From positions 930,001-994,000 of the forward strand of contig NZ_JAEKJR010000002.1 of the NCBI RefSeq assembly GCF_017303155.1: a stretch of 64,000 nt of DNA, given 5' to 3'. This document shows positions 55,740-64,000 of this stretch, piece after piece (within the stretch, counting starts at the first letter, position 1; each line of letters opens with the position of its first letter). Under the pieces are notes generated by a model. It had not been told where the DNA came from. It did not search any database and saw only the letters and a list, made by a program, of their open reading frames with translations. The DNA is from Microbulbifer salipaludis (GTDB lineage: Bacteria; Pseudomonadota; Gammaproteobacteria; Pseudomonadales; Cellvibrionaceae). The position numbers and the translations under genes are program-made.

Positions 55740-57131
55740 GTGAAATTTGTCAGCACCCGCGGCCGCGCGCCCTCTCTCAGTTTTGCCGATACCGTCCTTA
55801 CCGGCCTCGCCAGTGATGGCGGCCTGTATGTCCCTGAAAGCCTGCCACAGTTCAGCCGTGAAGAAATTGCCGAGATGGCCGGGCTGGATTACCAGGAACT
55901 GGCTTTTCGGATTATGTGGCCCTTCGTGCGCGAAGACCTGACCGAGGACGAGATGCGCGGAGCGATCGAGCGTGCCTACGCCAGCTTCCGCCACGACGCG
56001 ATTGCGCCGCTGGTACAGACCGGTCACAACGAGTGGGTGCTGGAGCTGTTTCAGGGGCCAACCCTGGCATTCAAGGATTTCGCCCTGCAATTCCTCGGGC
56101 AGTTGTTTGACCTGCTGCTGAAAAAGCGCGGTGAAAAAGTGGTGGTTCTGGGGGCCACCTCCGGTGATACCGGCTCGGCGGCAATCGAAGGTTGTCGGCA
56201 TTGTGAAAACATCGACATCTTCATTTTGCATCCGCACAACCGCGTGTCGGAGGTGCAGCGCAAACAGATGACCACCGTCCTGTCGGACAACGTGTACAAC
56301 ATCGCGCTGGAAGGTAATTTTGACGATTGCCAGAACATGGTGAAGGCCAGCTTTGCGGATCAGTCGTTTCTGCCCGATGGGCGCCGCCTGGTGGCGGTGA
56401 ACTCCATCAACTGGGCGCGCATCATGGCCCAGATCGTGTATTACTTTTACGCGGCCCTGAGCCTCGGCGGTCCACACCGCCCGGTGAATTTTTCCGTACC
56501 CACCGGCAATTTTGGCGATATTTTTGCCGGCTATCTGGCCCGCGGTATGGGCTTGCCCATCAATCAGCTGGTCATTGCCACCAACGCCAACGATATTTTG
56601 CACCGCTGTATCAGTGACAACGACCACTCGCCCATGCCGCTGGTGCACAGCCTTTCGCCCAGCATGGATATCATGGTTTCCAGCAATTTTGAGCGCCTGC
56701 TGTTTGATCTCTATGACCGCAATGGTAGTGCTGTGGCCGAACTGTTGGCGGACCGCAGCGCACCGCTGAAACTGGATGAGGGCGTTCTGGACAGGGCTCG
56801 CACCCTGTTTGCTTCCGAGCGGGTGGGGGACGAGCGCACCGTGGAAGTGATTCGCGCAGTGTTCGAGTCCACCGAATACCTGCTGGATCCGCACACCGCC
56901 ATTGGTGTCGAAGCCGCACGCCGCGCGCGCAAGTCCAGTGCCGAACCCATGGTCTGCCTGGCTACCGCGCACCCGGCCAAGTTCAGCGAAGCGGTGGACA
57001 AGGCGCTGCCGGGTACCTCTGTGCCGCTACCGCACCACATGCAAGACCTGCTGGAGCGGGAAGAGCGGATGCAAGTTCTGCCAAACGAGCTTTCTGCGGT
57101 ACACGATTTTATCTCTCGCCAATTCGGCTGA
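55740..57131 (+). CDS. thrC: Threonine synthase
   Basis: PLP enzyme converting O-phosphohomoserine to threonine; 463 residues. The PLP lysine is Lys112 in TLAFKDFALQ, with GATSGDTGSAA binding the phosphate. GTG start 55740 without a clear binding site; hom is 129 bases upstream and probably cotranscribed. The substrate kinase (ThrB/ThrH) is not in the window. Confidence 0.95.
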   Translation: MKFVSTRGRAPSLSFADTVLTGLASDGGLYVPESLPQFSREEIAEMAGLDYQELAFRIMWPFVREDLTEDEMRGAIERAYASFRHDAIAPLVQTGHNEWVLELFQGPTLAFKDFALQFLGQLFDLLLKKRGEKVVVLGATSGDTGSAAIEGCRHCENIDIFILHPHNRVSEVQRKQMTTVLSDNVYNIALEGNFDDCQNMVKASFADQSFLPDGRRLVAVNSINWARIMAQIVYYFYAALSLGGPHRPVNFSVPTGNFGDIFAGYLARGMGLPINQLVIATNANDILHRCISDNDHSPMPLVHSLSPSMDIMVSSNFERLLFDLYDRNGSAVAELLADRSAPLKLDEGVLDRARTLFASERVGDERTVEVIRAVFESTEYLLDPHTAIGVEAARRARKSSAEPMVCLATAHPAKFSEAVDKALPGTSVPLPHHMQDLLEREERMQVLPNELSAVHDFISRQFG

Positions 57132-57226
57132 GCCCGTTTTAGCCGTGGCCGGTCGGCGTTAGAATGGCGGTTCGCCGGTGGATACCGGCGGCCCAGGATT
57201 CCCCAAATCGATAGCGACCGGATGCG

Positions 57227-58957
57227 ATGAAACCGATTATTCAACGGCGGCCAGTGGATTTGTCCTCTGGCCGTTTTACTTCCTCCACGCCGGAAATTCT
57301 CCAGCGGGTACTGCTGGGGCGCGGTGTGCGCAGCGACGACGAACTCGATCACCAGCTGACCCGCCTGCATAGCCCCACATCCATGCGCGGGGTGGAAGCC
57401 GCGGTAACGCTGCTGGTGGAGGCCGTGCGCAACCAGCACAAAATTCTCATCGTCGGTGACTTCGATGCTGATGGCGCTACCAGCAGTACCCTATCGGTAC
57501 TGGCACTGGGTGCGCTGGGCGCCGGGGCGGTGGATTTTCTGGTGCCGAACCGCTTCGAGTTTGGCTACGGGCTGACCCCGGAAATCGTCGAAGTGGCGGG
57601 GGAATACAACCCGGATCTGCTGATTACGGTCGACAATGGTATCAGCAGTATTGAAGGCGTGGCAGCCGCCCGTGCCGCGGGCCTCAAGGTGATCGTGACC
57701 GACCACCACTTGCCCGGCAGTGAACTTCCCGATGCAGATGCCATCGTCAATCCCAACCAGCCCGACTGCGACTTTCCGAGCAAAAATCTCGCGGGCGTCG
57801 GGGTTATTTTTTACCTGCTCAGTCGGCTCAAGAGTGTGCTGCAAAAACAGGGCTGGTTTGCGGAGGTTGGCATACCGGTGCCGAACATGGCCGAGTACCT
57901 GGATCTGGTGGCGCTGGGCACCGTGGCCGATCTGGTGCCCCTGGATCACAACAATCGTGTGCTGGTGCATCAGGGGATCGCGCGTATCCGTGCGGGCCGC
58001 TGCCGCCCCGGTATTCAGGCGCTGATGGACGTCGCGGGCAGGGACCGCACCCGCCTTTCCACCACGGATATCGGCTTTATCCTTGGGCCGCGTATCAACG
58101 CTGCCGGTCGCCTGGATGATATCGGTACCGGTATTCGCTGCCTGCTGACGCCTGACCCCGAGGAAGCCCGGGAACTGGCCACGGAGCTGGACGGCCTCAA
58201 CCGGGATCGCAAGGCTATTGAGGCGGGGATGCAGCGGGAGGCCATGGCCGCGCTGGAAAAACTGCAACTGGCCGAGGAGGGATTGCCCTGGAGCCTGTGT
58301 CTGTACGACAGCGCCTGGCACCAGGGGGTGGTCGGTATTCTTGCGAGTCGCATCAAGGAAAAGTTCCACCGCCCGGTGATTGCCTTTGCCGACGGCGACA
58401 ATGGTCTGGTCAAGGGGTCGGCGCGCTCGATTCCCGGGTTACACATTCGCGACGCCCTGAGTGATGTTGCGGCCACCCATCCCCACTTGATCAGCAAATT
58501 CGGTGGTCACGCGATGGCGGCCGGCTTGAGTCTGCCGGCGGAGCATCTGGCCGCGTTCACCGACGCCTTTGAGCAGGCGGTGCGCGCGCGCCTCAACGCA
58601 TCGCAATTGCAGGCGGTGATCGAAACCGATGGCGAGCTGCAGCCGCAGGAATTTTCCATGGAAACGGCGGCGCTGTTGCGCGCCTGTGCCCCCTGGGGCC
58701 AGGCCTTCCCGGAACCGGAATTTGATGGAGAGTTCCTGTTGCTGCAACAGCGCATTGTGGGCGAGCGCCACCTGAAGATGACCGTGGCTCCGGTGACGGC
58801 ACCGCAACAGGCGATCGACGCCATTGCTTTCAACATTGATACGGACTTCTGGCCCGCCCAGGTGGACAGGGTCCAACTAGCGTTCAAGCTGGATATCAAT
58901 GAATTTCGCGGGCGGCAGTCTCTGCAACTGATGGTCAGTCATATCCATCCGCTCTGA
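57227..58957 (+). CDS. recJ: Single-stranded-DNA-specific exonuclease RecJ
   Basis: 5'-3' exonuclease in recombination and mismatch repair; 576 residues. DHH-family motifs: VGDFDADGATS, DNGISS, TDHHLPG and, later, GSARSIPGLHIRDAL and FGGHAMAAGLSL (DHHA1). C-terminal OB-fold. Typically followed by prfB-lysS, but here four accessory genes intervene. Confidence 0.95.
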   Translation: MKPIIQRRPVDLSSGRFTSSTPEILQRVLLGRGVRSDDELDHQLTRLHSPTSMRGVEAAVTLLVEAVRNQHKILIVGDFDADGATSSTLSVLALGALGAGAVDFLVPNRFEFGYGLTPEIVEVAGEYNPDLLITVDNGISSIEGVAAARAAGLKVIVTDHHLPGSELPDADAIVNPNQPDCDFPSKNLAGVGVIFYLLSRLKSVLQKQGWFAEVGIPVPNMAEYLDLVALGTVADLVPLDHNNRVLVHQGIARIRAGRCRPGIQALMDVAGRDRTRLSTTDIGFILGPRINAAGRLDDIGTGIRCLLTPDPEEARELATELDGLNRDRKAIEAGMQREAMAALEKLQLAEEGLPWSLCLYDSAWHQGVVGILASRIKEKFHRPVIAFADGDNGLVKGSARSIPGLHIRDALSDVAATHPHLISKFGGHAMAAGLSLPAEHLAAFTDAFEQAVRARLNASQLQAVIETDGELQPQEFSMETAALLRACAPWGQAFPEPEFDGEFLLLQQRIVGERHLKMTVAPVTAPQQAIDAIAFNIDTDFWPAQVDRVQLAFKLDINEFRGRQSLQLMVSHIHPL

Positions 58958-59031
58958 GTACCAGTGGGGATGTTCAATAATTTCATAATCGGTGGGCGCC
59001 CCGGGTGCGCCCGCGGTATCCGGTGAGTGGT

Positions 59032-59943
59032 ATGAATCAAAAACAGGCGAGAGCCGAGCTTCTGTTATTGCTGGCCGCCCTTTTCTGGGGGCTGGCGTTT
59101 GTGCCGCAGAAGATTGCCATGGCGCATATTGAGCCGCTGGCATTCAATGCATGGCGTTTCTTTCTGGGCGGGCTTCTGCTAATTCCCATTGTTTACTGGC
59201 TGTCTTCGCGCCGTGACGTACAGCCCGGGGAGCTGGACGGTACGCCCGTTCACCATCGCTGGCGTAAATGTCTGCCGGGTGGTGCAGTACTGGGTTTCTG
59301 GCTGTTCCTCGGGGCCGCACTGCAGCAGGTGAGCTTGCTGTACACCACGGCGGGGCGGGCCGGGTTTATTACTGGTTTCTATCTGTTGCTGGTGCCAGTG
59401 ATCGGCCTGTCCCTGGGGCACAAAACCAACCGCTGGACCTGGGCTGGGGTCGCCCTGGCTCTGGCGGGGCTGTACTGGCTGGCAGACTTTTCTGAAGAGG
59501 CGCAGTTGATCGGCGACCTGATGGTGTTCGCCAGTGCCTTTGTGTTTGCAATACAGGTGCTGTCTGCGGACTATCTGGTACATCGCTACGATGCACTGCG
59601 TCTGGCGGCAATCCAGTTTCTGGTGTGCGGGGTGCTGTCCGCGGTGGCTTCATTACTGGTGGAACAGCCCACACTACAGGCAGCGTGGGACGCGGCCTGG
59701 CCGATTGCGTACATGATGGTGTTCTCCACGGCTATCGCATTTACGTTCCAGTTATTGGGGCAGCGCAATGCGGCACCTTCCCACGCCACAGTGATCATGA
59801 GTCTGGAATCTGTATTTGCGGTGGCTGCGGGCTGGATGTTCCTGAATGAGATACTGAGTGGCACGGAGCTGATTGGCTGTGGCCTGATGCTCGCGGGCAT
59901 GCTCGTCAGCCATTTTGGTAATCACCAGGGAACCCACCATTGA
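59032..59943 (+). CDS. DMT-family (EamA) transporter
   Basis: A 303-residue integral membrane protein with about ten hydrophobic segments and two EamA repeats (AALFWGLAFVPQKIA at the start; SLESVFAVAAGWMFLNEILS near the end). Substrate unknown; homologues export amino acids or metabolites. Start MNQKQARAE at 59032; a frame extension to 59005 is possible. It lies 74 bases after recJ. Confidence 0.88.
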   Translation: MNQKQARAELLLLLAALFWGLAFVPQKIAMAHIEPLAFNAWRFFLGGLLLIPIVYWLSSRRDVQPGELDGTPVHHRWRKCLPGGAVLGFWLFLGAALQQVSLLYTTAGRAGFITGFYLLLVPVIGLSLGHKTNRWTWAGVALALAGLYWLADFSEEAQLIGDLMVFASAFVFAIQVLSADYLVHRYDALRLAAIQFLVCGVLSAVASLLVEQPTLQAAWDAAWPIAYMMVFSTAIAFTFQLLGQRNAAPSHATVIMSLESVFAVAAGWMFLNEILSGTELIGCGLMLAGMLVSHFGNHQGTHH

Positions 59944-59987
59944 TCGTGGGTGTAGGCGTTGGTGTACCCGTGATGGAGTTGGATTGA

Positions 59988-60614
59988 ATGCTGGATTGGT
60001 CGCTGCTGGCACTGTTTGTGCCGACGTTTTTCTTTGTGTCGATTACGCCGGGTATGTGTATGACCCTGGCGCTCACCATGGGTATGGCGTTTGGTGTGCG
60101 CCGCACCCTGTGGATGATGTGGGGTGAGCTGTGCGGTGTGGCGCTGGTGGCCATTGCCGCGGTGGTGGGTATTGCCGCCTTTATGCTGCAGCATCCCACG
60201 GCGTTTCAGGTGTTCAAGTACTGCGGTGCTTTGTACCTTGCGTATCTCGGTGTACAGATGTGGCGCGCGCGCGGGCGGATGGTGTTAGTAGAGCCCTCCG
60301 CGGGCGAGCAGCCCGCCATCCCTGCACTGTCCCTGATGACCCAGGGATTTGTCACGGCCGTCGCCAATCCGAAAGGTTGGGCGTTTTTCATCGCCTTGCT
60401 GCCGCCGTTCATCAATCAGAGCAAACCGCTGCTTGCGCAGATGGCCGTGCTGCTGTGTATTATCCTGACGCTGGAGTTTATCTGCATGCTGATCTATGCC
60501 AGCGGTGGTCGCACCTTGAGCCGGTTGCTGACCAAGGGTGAGAATGTGCGCCTGATGAACCGGGTCGCCGGTACCCTCATGCTGGGCGTGGGAGGGTGGC
60601 TCGCGCTAAGCTGA
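59988..60614 (+). CDS. LysE/RhtB-family amino-acid exporter
   Basis: A 208-residue membrane protein with about six hydrophobic segments. The N-terminal FVSITPGMCMTLALTMGMAFGVRR and NPKGWAFFIALLPPFI are typical of LysE/RhtB exporters. Substrate not predictable; homoserine/threonine is plausible given hom-thrC nearby. It starts 44 bases after the DMT gene. Confidence 0.9.
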   Translation: MLDWSLLALFVPTFFFVSITPGMCMTLALTMGMAFGVRRTLWMMWGELCGVALVAIAAVVGIAAFMLQHPTAFQVFKYCGALYLAYLGVQMWRARGRMVLVEPSAGEQPAIPALSLMTQGFVTAVANPKGWAFFIALLPPFINQSKPLLAQMAVLLCIILTLEFICMLIYASGGRTLSRLLTKGENVRLMNRVAGTLMLGVGGWLALS

Positions 60615-60675
60615 TCAGAGGGAACCCGGTCTGCCCGCTCAGATCGGGTGATAACGGCAACAAGGGAGAGAGTGT

Positions 60676-61182
60676 ATGAGTCATGCCTGGTTACGAGCGA
60701 TGTTTGCAGCGGTCCTAGTCCTGTCGATGGGCGGCTGCGATTCTTCGCAAAAAAATACCGCCGATACGCCGTCGACGGAAAAGGCACCGAATCAACCGGC
60801 AACAGAGGCATCCCCGGAAATGTCAGACGAGCAAGCGAGCGGGACGGATGCGGCACCTGCCGCACAGCAGGGCGGGCAGAGCCTGTGGGTCATGCAGCCC
60901 CGCGGTAACCGTCAGTGTGAGGGGGGAGGTCGCAGCCTGGAAGCCAGTGGTGCCGAGCTGGCGCAGAATGGTATCAAGGTGCAGGAGTCCCGTTGTGGTG
61001 TGCGCACAGATCGTATGTACCCCAGTGTTTGCGGGGGCGCGACCGGAGACCTGCTGATGCACCGGATTCCTGCGAGCTTCCTCGATGCCGCCCTGGAGCT
61101 CGGGTTTGACCCGGCCAAGCCCGGGCAGTACCAGTTTGTGGATTGCCCCCAGGTAGCGCCGCGCGCGCCCAGCGACCGCTAA
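60676..61182 (+). CDS. Lipoprotein of unknown function
   Basis: A 168-residue protein with a signal peptide and lipobox LSMGGC, with lipidated Cys21. A low-complexity Thr/Ala/Gln/Glu linker (22-65) is followed by a compact C-terminal domain with four cysteines (RQCEGG, SRCGV, SVCGG, VDCPQ), perhaps two disulfides. I do not recognise the family. GGGAGAG precedes ATG. Confidence 0.8.
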   Translation: MSHAWLRAMFAAVLVLSMGGCDSSQKNTADTPSTEKAPNQPATEASPEMSDEQASGTDAAPAAQQGGQSLWVMQPRGNRQCEGGGRSLEASGAELAQNGIKVQESRCGVRTDRMYPSVCGGATGDLLMHRIPASFLDAALELGFDPAKPGQYQFVDCPQVAPRAPSDR

Positions 61183-61212
61183 GCGCGACAAGCCTTGCGG
61201 CTGATCGTGGTT

Positions 61213-62385
61213 TCAGAAGGCGGGGCTCCAGCCCGCCAGAATCCGGTCGCGGGTGTATTTCCTCGCTTCATCATCACCGAGCTGGCGTCGCTGAGGGTTA
61301 ATGGCGGCGCCGGGGCCGTGGCTCTGGTACTCGAAAAAGCGCGCACTCTGCGGGAGAAATACCGTCGACTTGGTGCCATCGCGGCTGGTCCCGCGCATGG
61401 AAGCCCAGCCGTCAACGGTGATGTGATCATCCATAAAGGTGTTGATGAAAACCGCAGCCCCAATGGCATCCGGGTCCGCGTAACGACCGTCCGGAAAATC
61501 GGTTGTCGGGTGCCAGGGGCGTCCCAGCGGGGTCGAGTTTGCCGGTACACCCTGCGACTTCAATAGCCGGCAATTCAAAAAAACCAGCCCAAATTCCTTC
61601 CCGATATTGGTGCTCGGAGCCGTCACATACCCGACATCGGCACGCTCTGTGCCGCGCGGGCGGGTGACAATGTCACTGTCTTCAAACAGCGCCTGCCCCG
61701 CGCCAAAAATAAAGTCTACATTGCCCTCAATCACACTGTTCAGGAAGTAACTGCGTCCGCCCTGTACAAACAGAGTGTCCTGGTACCCGGCGAGGCGCAC
61801 ATTGCGAAACGCCGCACGGTCGCTACCGATACTGGTCTCAAGCGCAACCGCCTGGGTGCCGCGGATCTTGTCCGGGTGACCGCTGGGCAGCGCATCCGTG
61901 GCGAGAAAGTCAAAGCTGTTTTCAATGGTCAGGTTTTGTGCACTGAAATCCTCTGCGGCAACGGTGAGCGTTGCGGTAGCAAAGGTGCCCAGTGTTGCAC
62001 CGGAGCCGGAGGCGCTGCCCGGTGCGGGCATTCCCGCGAAATCCCCGTAACTGAGGATTGTCTTGTCTCGGCCCGCGCCAATCAGGTGAATATTGGGTTT
62101 GTCGATGCGGATTTTTTCCAGATAGCGGCCTTCTGGTAAATAGATAGTAAACGGCGTGTTGGCCAGCGCCGGAGCGGCTGCGAGCGCCTGCGCGATACTG
62201 GAGTAGGCATTTTTTTGGGCATGCTCCGCAGAAGTACTGACAATGGCGTCATAGCCCCTTTCTTCAGGTGTTGCTGCTCCGGCAAGCAGGGGAATCAGCA
62301 GTACCGCCAGTTGCGCAGCCGCGCGCAACCGAGCGCGCGCCGTGGCCCGGATGGCGGGGAAGGCGTGTGTGAGGGGAGAAACCAT
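61213..62385 (-). CDS. Secreted pectinesterase-family protein (CE8)
   Basis: Carbohydrate esterase family 8 fold, removing methyl esters from pectin; some bacterial members act instead as YbhC-like outer-membrane lipoproteins. About 390 residues with an Ala-rich signal sequence, then a right-handed beta-helix. The motifs GTQAVAL, YQDTLFVQGG (catalytic Asp), GNVDFIFGAG (catalytic Asp) and LGRPW (Arg) are intact. Start 62385 has GAGGA 11 bases upstream; an alternative ATG at 62412 lacks one. Convergent with the lipoprotein gene, it interrupts recJ-prfB. Confidence 0.9.
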   Translation of the reverse strand: MVSPLTHAFPAIRATARARLRAAAQLAVLLIPLLAGAATPEERGYDAIVSTSAEHAQKNAYSSIAQALAAAPALANTPFTIYLPEGRYLEKIRIDKPNIHLIGAGRDKTILSYGDFAGMPAPGSASGSGATLGTFATATLTVAAEDFSAQNLTIENSFDFLATDALPSGHPDKIRGTQAVALETSIGSDRAAFRNVRLAGYQDTLFVQGGRSYFLNSVIEGNVDFIFGAGQALFEDSDIVTRPRGTERADVGYVTAPSTNIGKEFGLVFLNCRLLKSQGVPANSTPLGRPWHPTTDFPDGRYADPDAIGAAVFINTFMDDHITVDGWASMRGTSRDGTKSTVFLPQSARFFEYQSHGPGAAINPQRRQLGDDEARKYTRDRILAGWSPAF

Positions 62386-62583
62386 ACTTGTCGCTATCCT
62401 CGTCGCTATCATAGATGCGTTGCCTGATAATTGGTCTGTTCAGCCTAAATATTGGTCAGGCCATTCTAGCGCCAGTCCGCGGGGCGGCTCAAGGCGCCTC
62501 TGCCAGCGCGCGTGCCCCTTATTTCTGCGGGCTGCCTGAGGTAGAATGCGCGCCCGATTTAACCGACAGAAGCCGACCTCGCT

Positions 62584-63679
62584 ATGGAAATCAATCCGCT
62601 TCTTAACCAGCTCAAAGACCTCGCAGAACGCACTGACGTTCTCAGGGGGTATCTTTGACTACGCTGGCAAAAAAGAACGCCTGACCGAAGTTGAACTGGA
62701 ACTGGCCGAGCCCAGCGTCTGGGACGACCCCGACCGCGCCCAGGACCTGGGCCGCGAACGCTCCGCTCTGGAAGCCGTAGTCAAAACCATCGACGACCTC
62801 GACAGTGGCATCAGCGACAGCCGCGAGCTGCTCGACATGGCCGTTGAGGAAGATGACGAAGATTCCGTCGCCGAAGTGGCCAGCGAACTCGAAAGCCTCC
62901 AGCAGCAGCTGGAAACCCTCGAGTTCCGCCGCATGTTCTCCGGCGAAACCGACCCCAACAATGCCTACCTGGACATCCAGGCCGGCTCTGGCGGCACCGA
63001 AGCACAGGACTGGGCCGAAATGCTGCTGCGCATGTACCTGCGCTGGGGCGAAGCCCACGGCTTCAAAACCACCCTGGAAGAAGCCTCCGCCGGCGAAGTG
63101 GCGGGCATCAAAAGTGCCACCATCCACTTTCAGGGCGAATACGCCTTCGGCTGGCTGCGCACCGAGACCGGCGTACACCGCCTGGTACGCAAAAGCCCGT
63201 TCGACTCCGGCAACCGTCGCCACACCTCGTTCACCTCCGTCTTCGTCTCTCCGGAGATCGACGACAACATCGAAATTGAAGTGGACAAATCCCAGGTGCG
63301 TGAAGACACCTACCGCGCCTCCGGTGCCGGTGGTCAGCACGTGAACAAAACCGACTCCGCCGTGCGTTTGACCCATATCGAATCCGGCATCGTCGTGGCC
63401 TGTCAGAGTGAACGCTCCCAGCACCAGAACCGCGACAAAGCGTGGAAAATGTTGCGGGCCAAACTCTACGAGCAGGAAATGCAAAAGCGCAACGCCGAAA
63501 AGCAGGCGATGGAAGAGAGCAAATCTGACATCGGCTGGGGCAGCCAGATCCGCTCCTACGTACTGGACGACCAGCGCATCAAAGACCTGCGTACCAGCGT
63601 CCAGACCAGCAACTGCCAGGCAGTGCTGGATGGCGACCTGGACCAGTTTATTGAGGCAAGCCTGAAGGCTGGTCTGTAA
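62584..63679 (+). CDS. prfB: Peptide chain release factor 2 (programmed +1 frameshift)
   Basis: Recognises UAA and UGA stops. The first 24 codons run to an in-frame TGA at 62656-62658, and the rest of the protein is in the +1 frame from 62657. The slip sequence CTT-TGA-C with AGGGGG upstream (62644-62649) is the classical autoregulatory site. The full protein is about 364 residues with the GGQ motif ([17 protein letters not shown]) and PxT/SPF-type region. Not a pseudogene. Confidence 0.97.
62644..62658 (+). promoter_or_regulatory. prfB frameshift site
   Basis: AGGGGG-TAT-CTT-TGA: an internal Shine-Dalgarno, the slippery Leu codon CTT and the stop TGA. When RF2 is scarce the ribosome slips +1 and makes more RF2. 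Confidence 0.95.
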
Positions 63680-63734
63680 CTCAGGCAAGCTTAACGGCTG
63701 ACGAAGTACCTCAGTCAAATGCGAAGGCGGAGTG

Positions 63735-63828
63735 CTGGGGATCTGTTTTCAGAACTGTCGCAAACAGGGAAGTTTGCGACAGAGCGTACAGGGATGTATT
63801 CACAGCGGTTCTGAAAACAGATCCCCAG
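63735..63828 (+). repeat. Structured GGA-hairpin repeat element with CsrA-consensus core
   Basis: Perfect 20-base outer arms (63735-63754 and 63809-63828) enclose a hairpin CTGTCGCAAAC-AGGGAA-GTTTGCGACAG (63755-63782) and a 26-base core (63782-63807) identical to that at 23007-23032, folding as TACA-GGGA-TGTA. The arms share no sequence with the other copies. It lies between prfB and lysS on the same strand, 81 bases before lysS. Confidence 0.85.
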
Positions 63829-63908
63829 TGCTCAGCCGCCACTGCACCGGAACCAAGCTCCAAAGCTGCGACGTCCGAAACACACTTTACAATGACATGT
63901 GATAGATC

Positions 63909-64000
63909 ATGAGCAACACACCAACTCAGCAAGACGAAAATAAACTGATCGCCGAGCGCCGCGCCAAACTGAGTGCCATGCGCGAGAAGGGCAATGCCTT
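63909..64000 (+). CDS. lysS: Lysyl-tRNA synthetase, start only (partial)
   Basis: Only about 30 codons are present before the window ends. MSNTPTQQDENKLIAERRAK followed by LSAMREKGNA resembles the LysS N-terminus, and prfB-lysS is a conserved pair. Confidence 0.85.
   Translation, partial: MSNTPTQQDENKLIAERRAKLSAMREKGNA

Noticed and set aside
54189..56972. Two long minus-strand frames opposite hom and thrC
   Set aside because: Both are antisense to well-recognised enzymes and lack motifs.
62584..62658. prfB as a broken gene because of the early TGA
   Set aside because: The stop is the known programmed frameshift site, with all its elements present.
1..64000. tRNA or rRNA genes, insertion sequences, prophage or CRISPR arrays
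   Set aside because: None recognised on reading both strands: no cloverleaf-like gaps, transposase motifs or spaced direct repeats. A tRNAscan or CRISPR search would settle it.

Overview
The window is a 64 kb piece of a gammaproteobacterial chromosome. It is almost entirely core genes, tightly packed and GC-rich. Gene order combines blocks shared by Pseudomonas and E. coli: rpsB-tsf-pyrH-frr-uppS-cdsA-dxr-rseP-bamA-skp-lpxD-fabZ-lpxA-lpxB-rnhB, ffh-rpsP-rimM-trmD-rplS, xerD-dsbC-hom-thrC-recJ, and scpA-scpB-rluB. A pectin methylesterase-like gene and the overall layout suggest a marine polysaccharide degrader of the Microbulbifer/Cellvibrionales type. That placement is inferred from gene order and protein character, not from a database search.

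Layout. 1-3876: a ferric-type ABC transporter operon (binding protein, fused permease, ATPase) after the truncated end of another gene. 3877-4493: a gene-free stretch with two terminators and an AT-rich patch holding DnaA-box-like motifs. 4494-10999 (minus strand): an OmpA-like porin, a SpoU-type rRNA methylase, a DUF2520 protein, a divergent PdxJ, a secreted peptidylprolyl isomerase, an SH3 protein, a YciI protein and a VC0807-type membrane protein. 11292-16385 (plus): PHP phosphoesterase, YciO, ScpA, ScpB, RluB. 16475-21436: an SRPBCC protein, a CpxA/CpxR-like two-component system divergent from a CpxP/Spy-like protein, a flavodoxin and a small unknown protein. 21520-30169 (minus): lysine biosynthesis and nitrogen control (dapE, dapD, an ArsC-like reductase, nth, dapC, glnD, map). 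30670-46033 (plus): translation, isoprenoid and phospholipid synthesis, outer-membrane assembly and lipid A genes. 46098-48241 (minus): a CNNM/CorC-type protein and a CcsA-like protein. 48395-58957 (plus): SRP and ribosome maturation genes, XerD, DsbC, threonine synthesis and RecJ. 59032-62385: a small accessory block (two transporters, a lipoprotein, a pectinesterase) separating recJ from prfB. 62584-64000: prfB with its programmed frameshift, then the start of lysS.

The most interesting non-coding signal is a family of three structured intergenic elements: 22703-22870 on minus, 22958-23055 on plus and 63735-63828 on plus. Each has long, sequence-variable outer arms (20-30 bp) enclosing two hairpins whose loops carry GGGA or TGGA. 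Two share an identical 26-base core containing GTACAGGGATGT, which fits the published high-affinity CsrA/RsmA consensus RUACARGGAUGU exactly. This suggests paired CsrA-binding hairpins carried on a repeat. Other notable signals are a 10-bp-periodic array of TTTAC-like half sites between the two-component genes and the CpxP-like gene, and structured leaders of rpsP and rplS that share GCC-GTGA-GGC hairpins, with a hairpin covering the rplS ribosome binding site.
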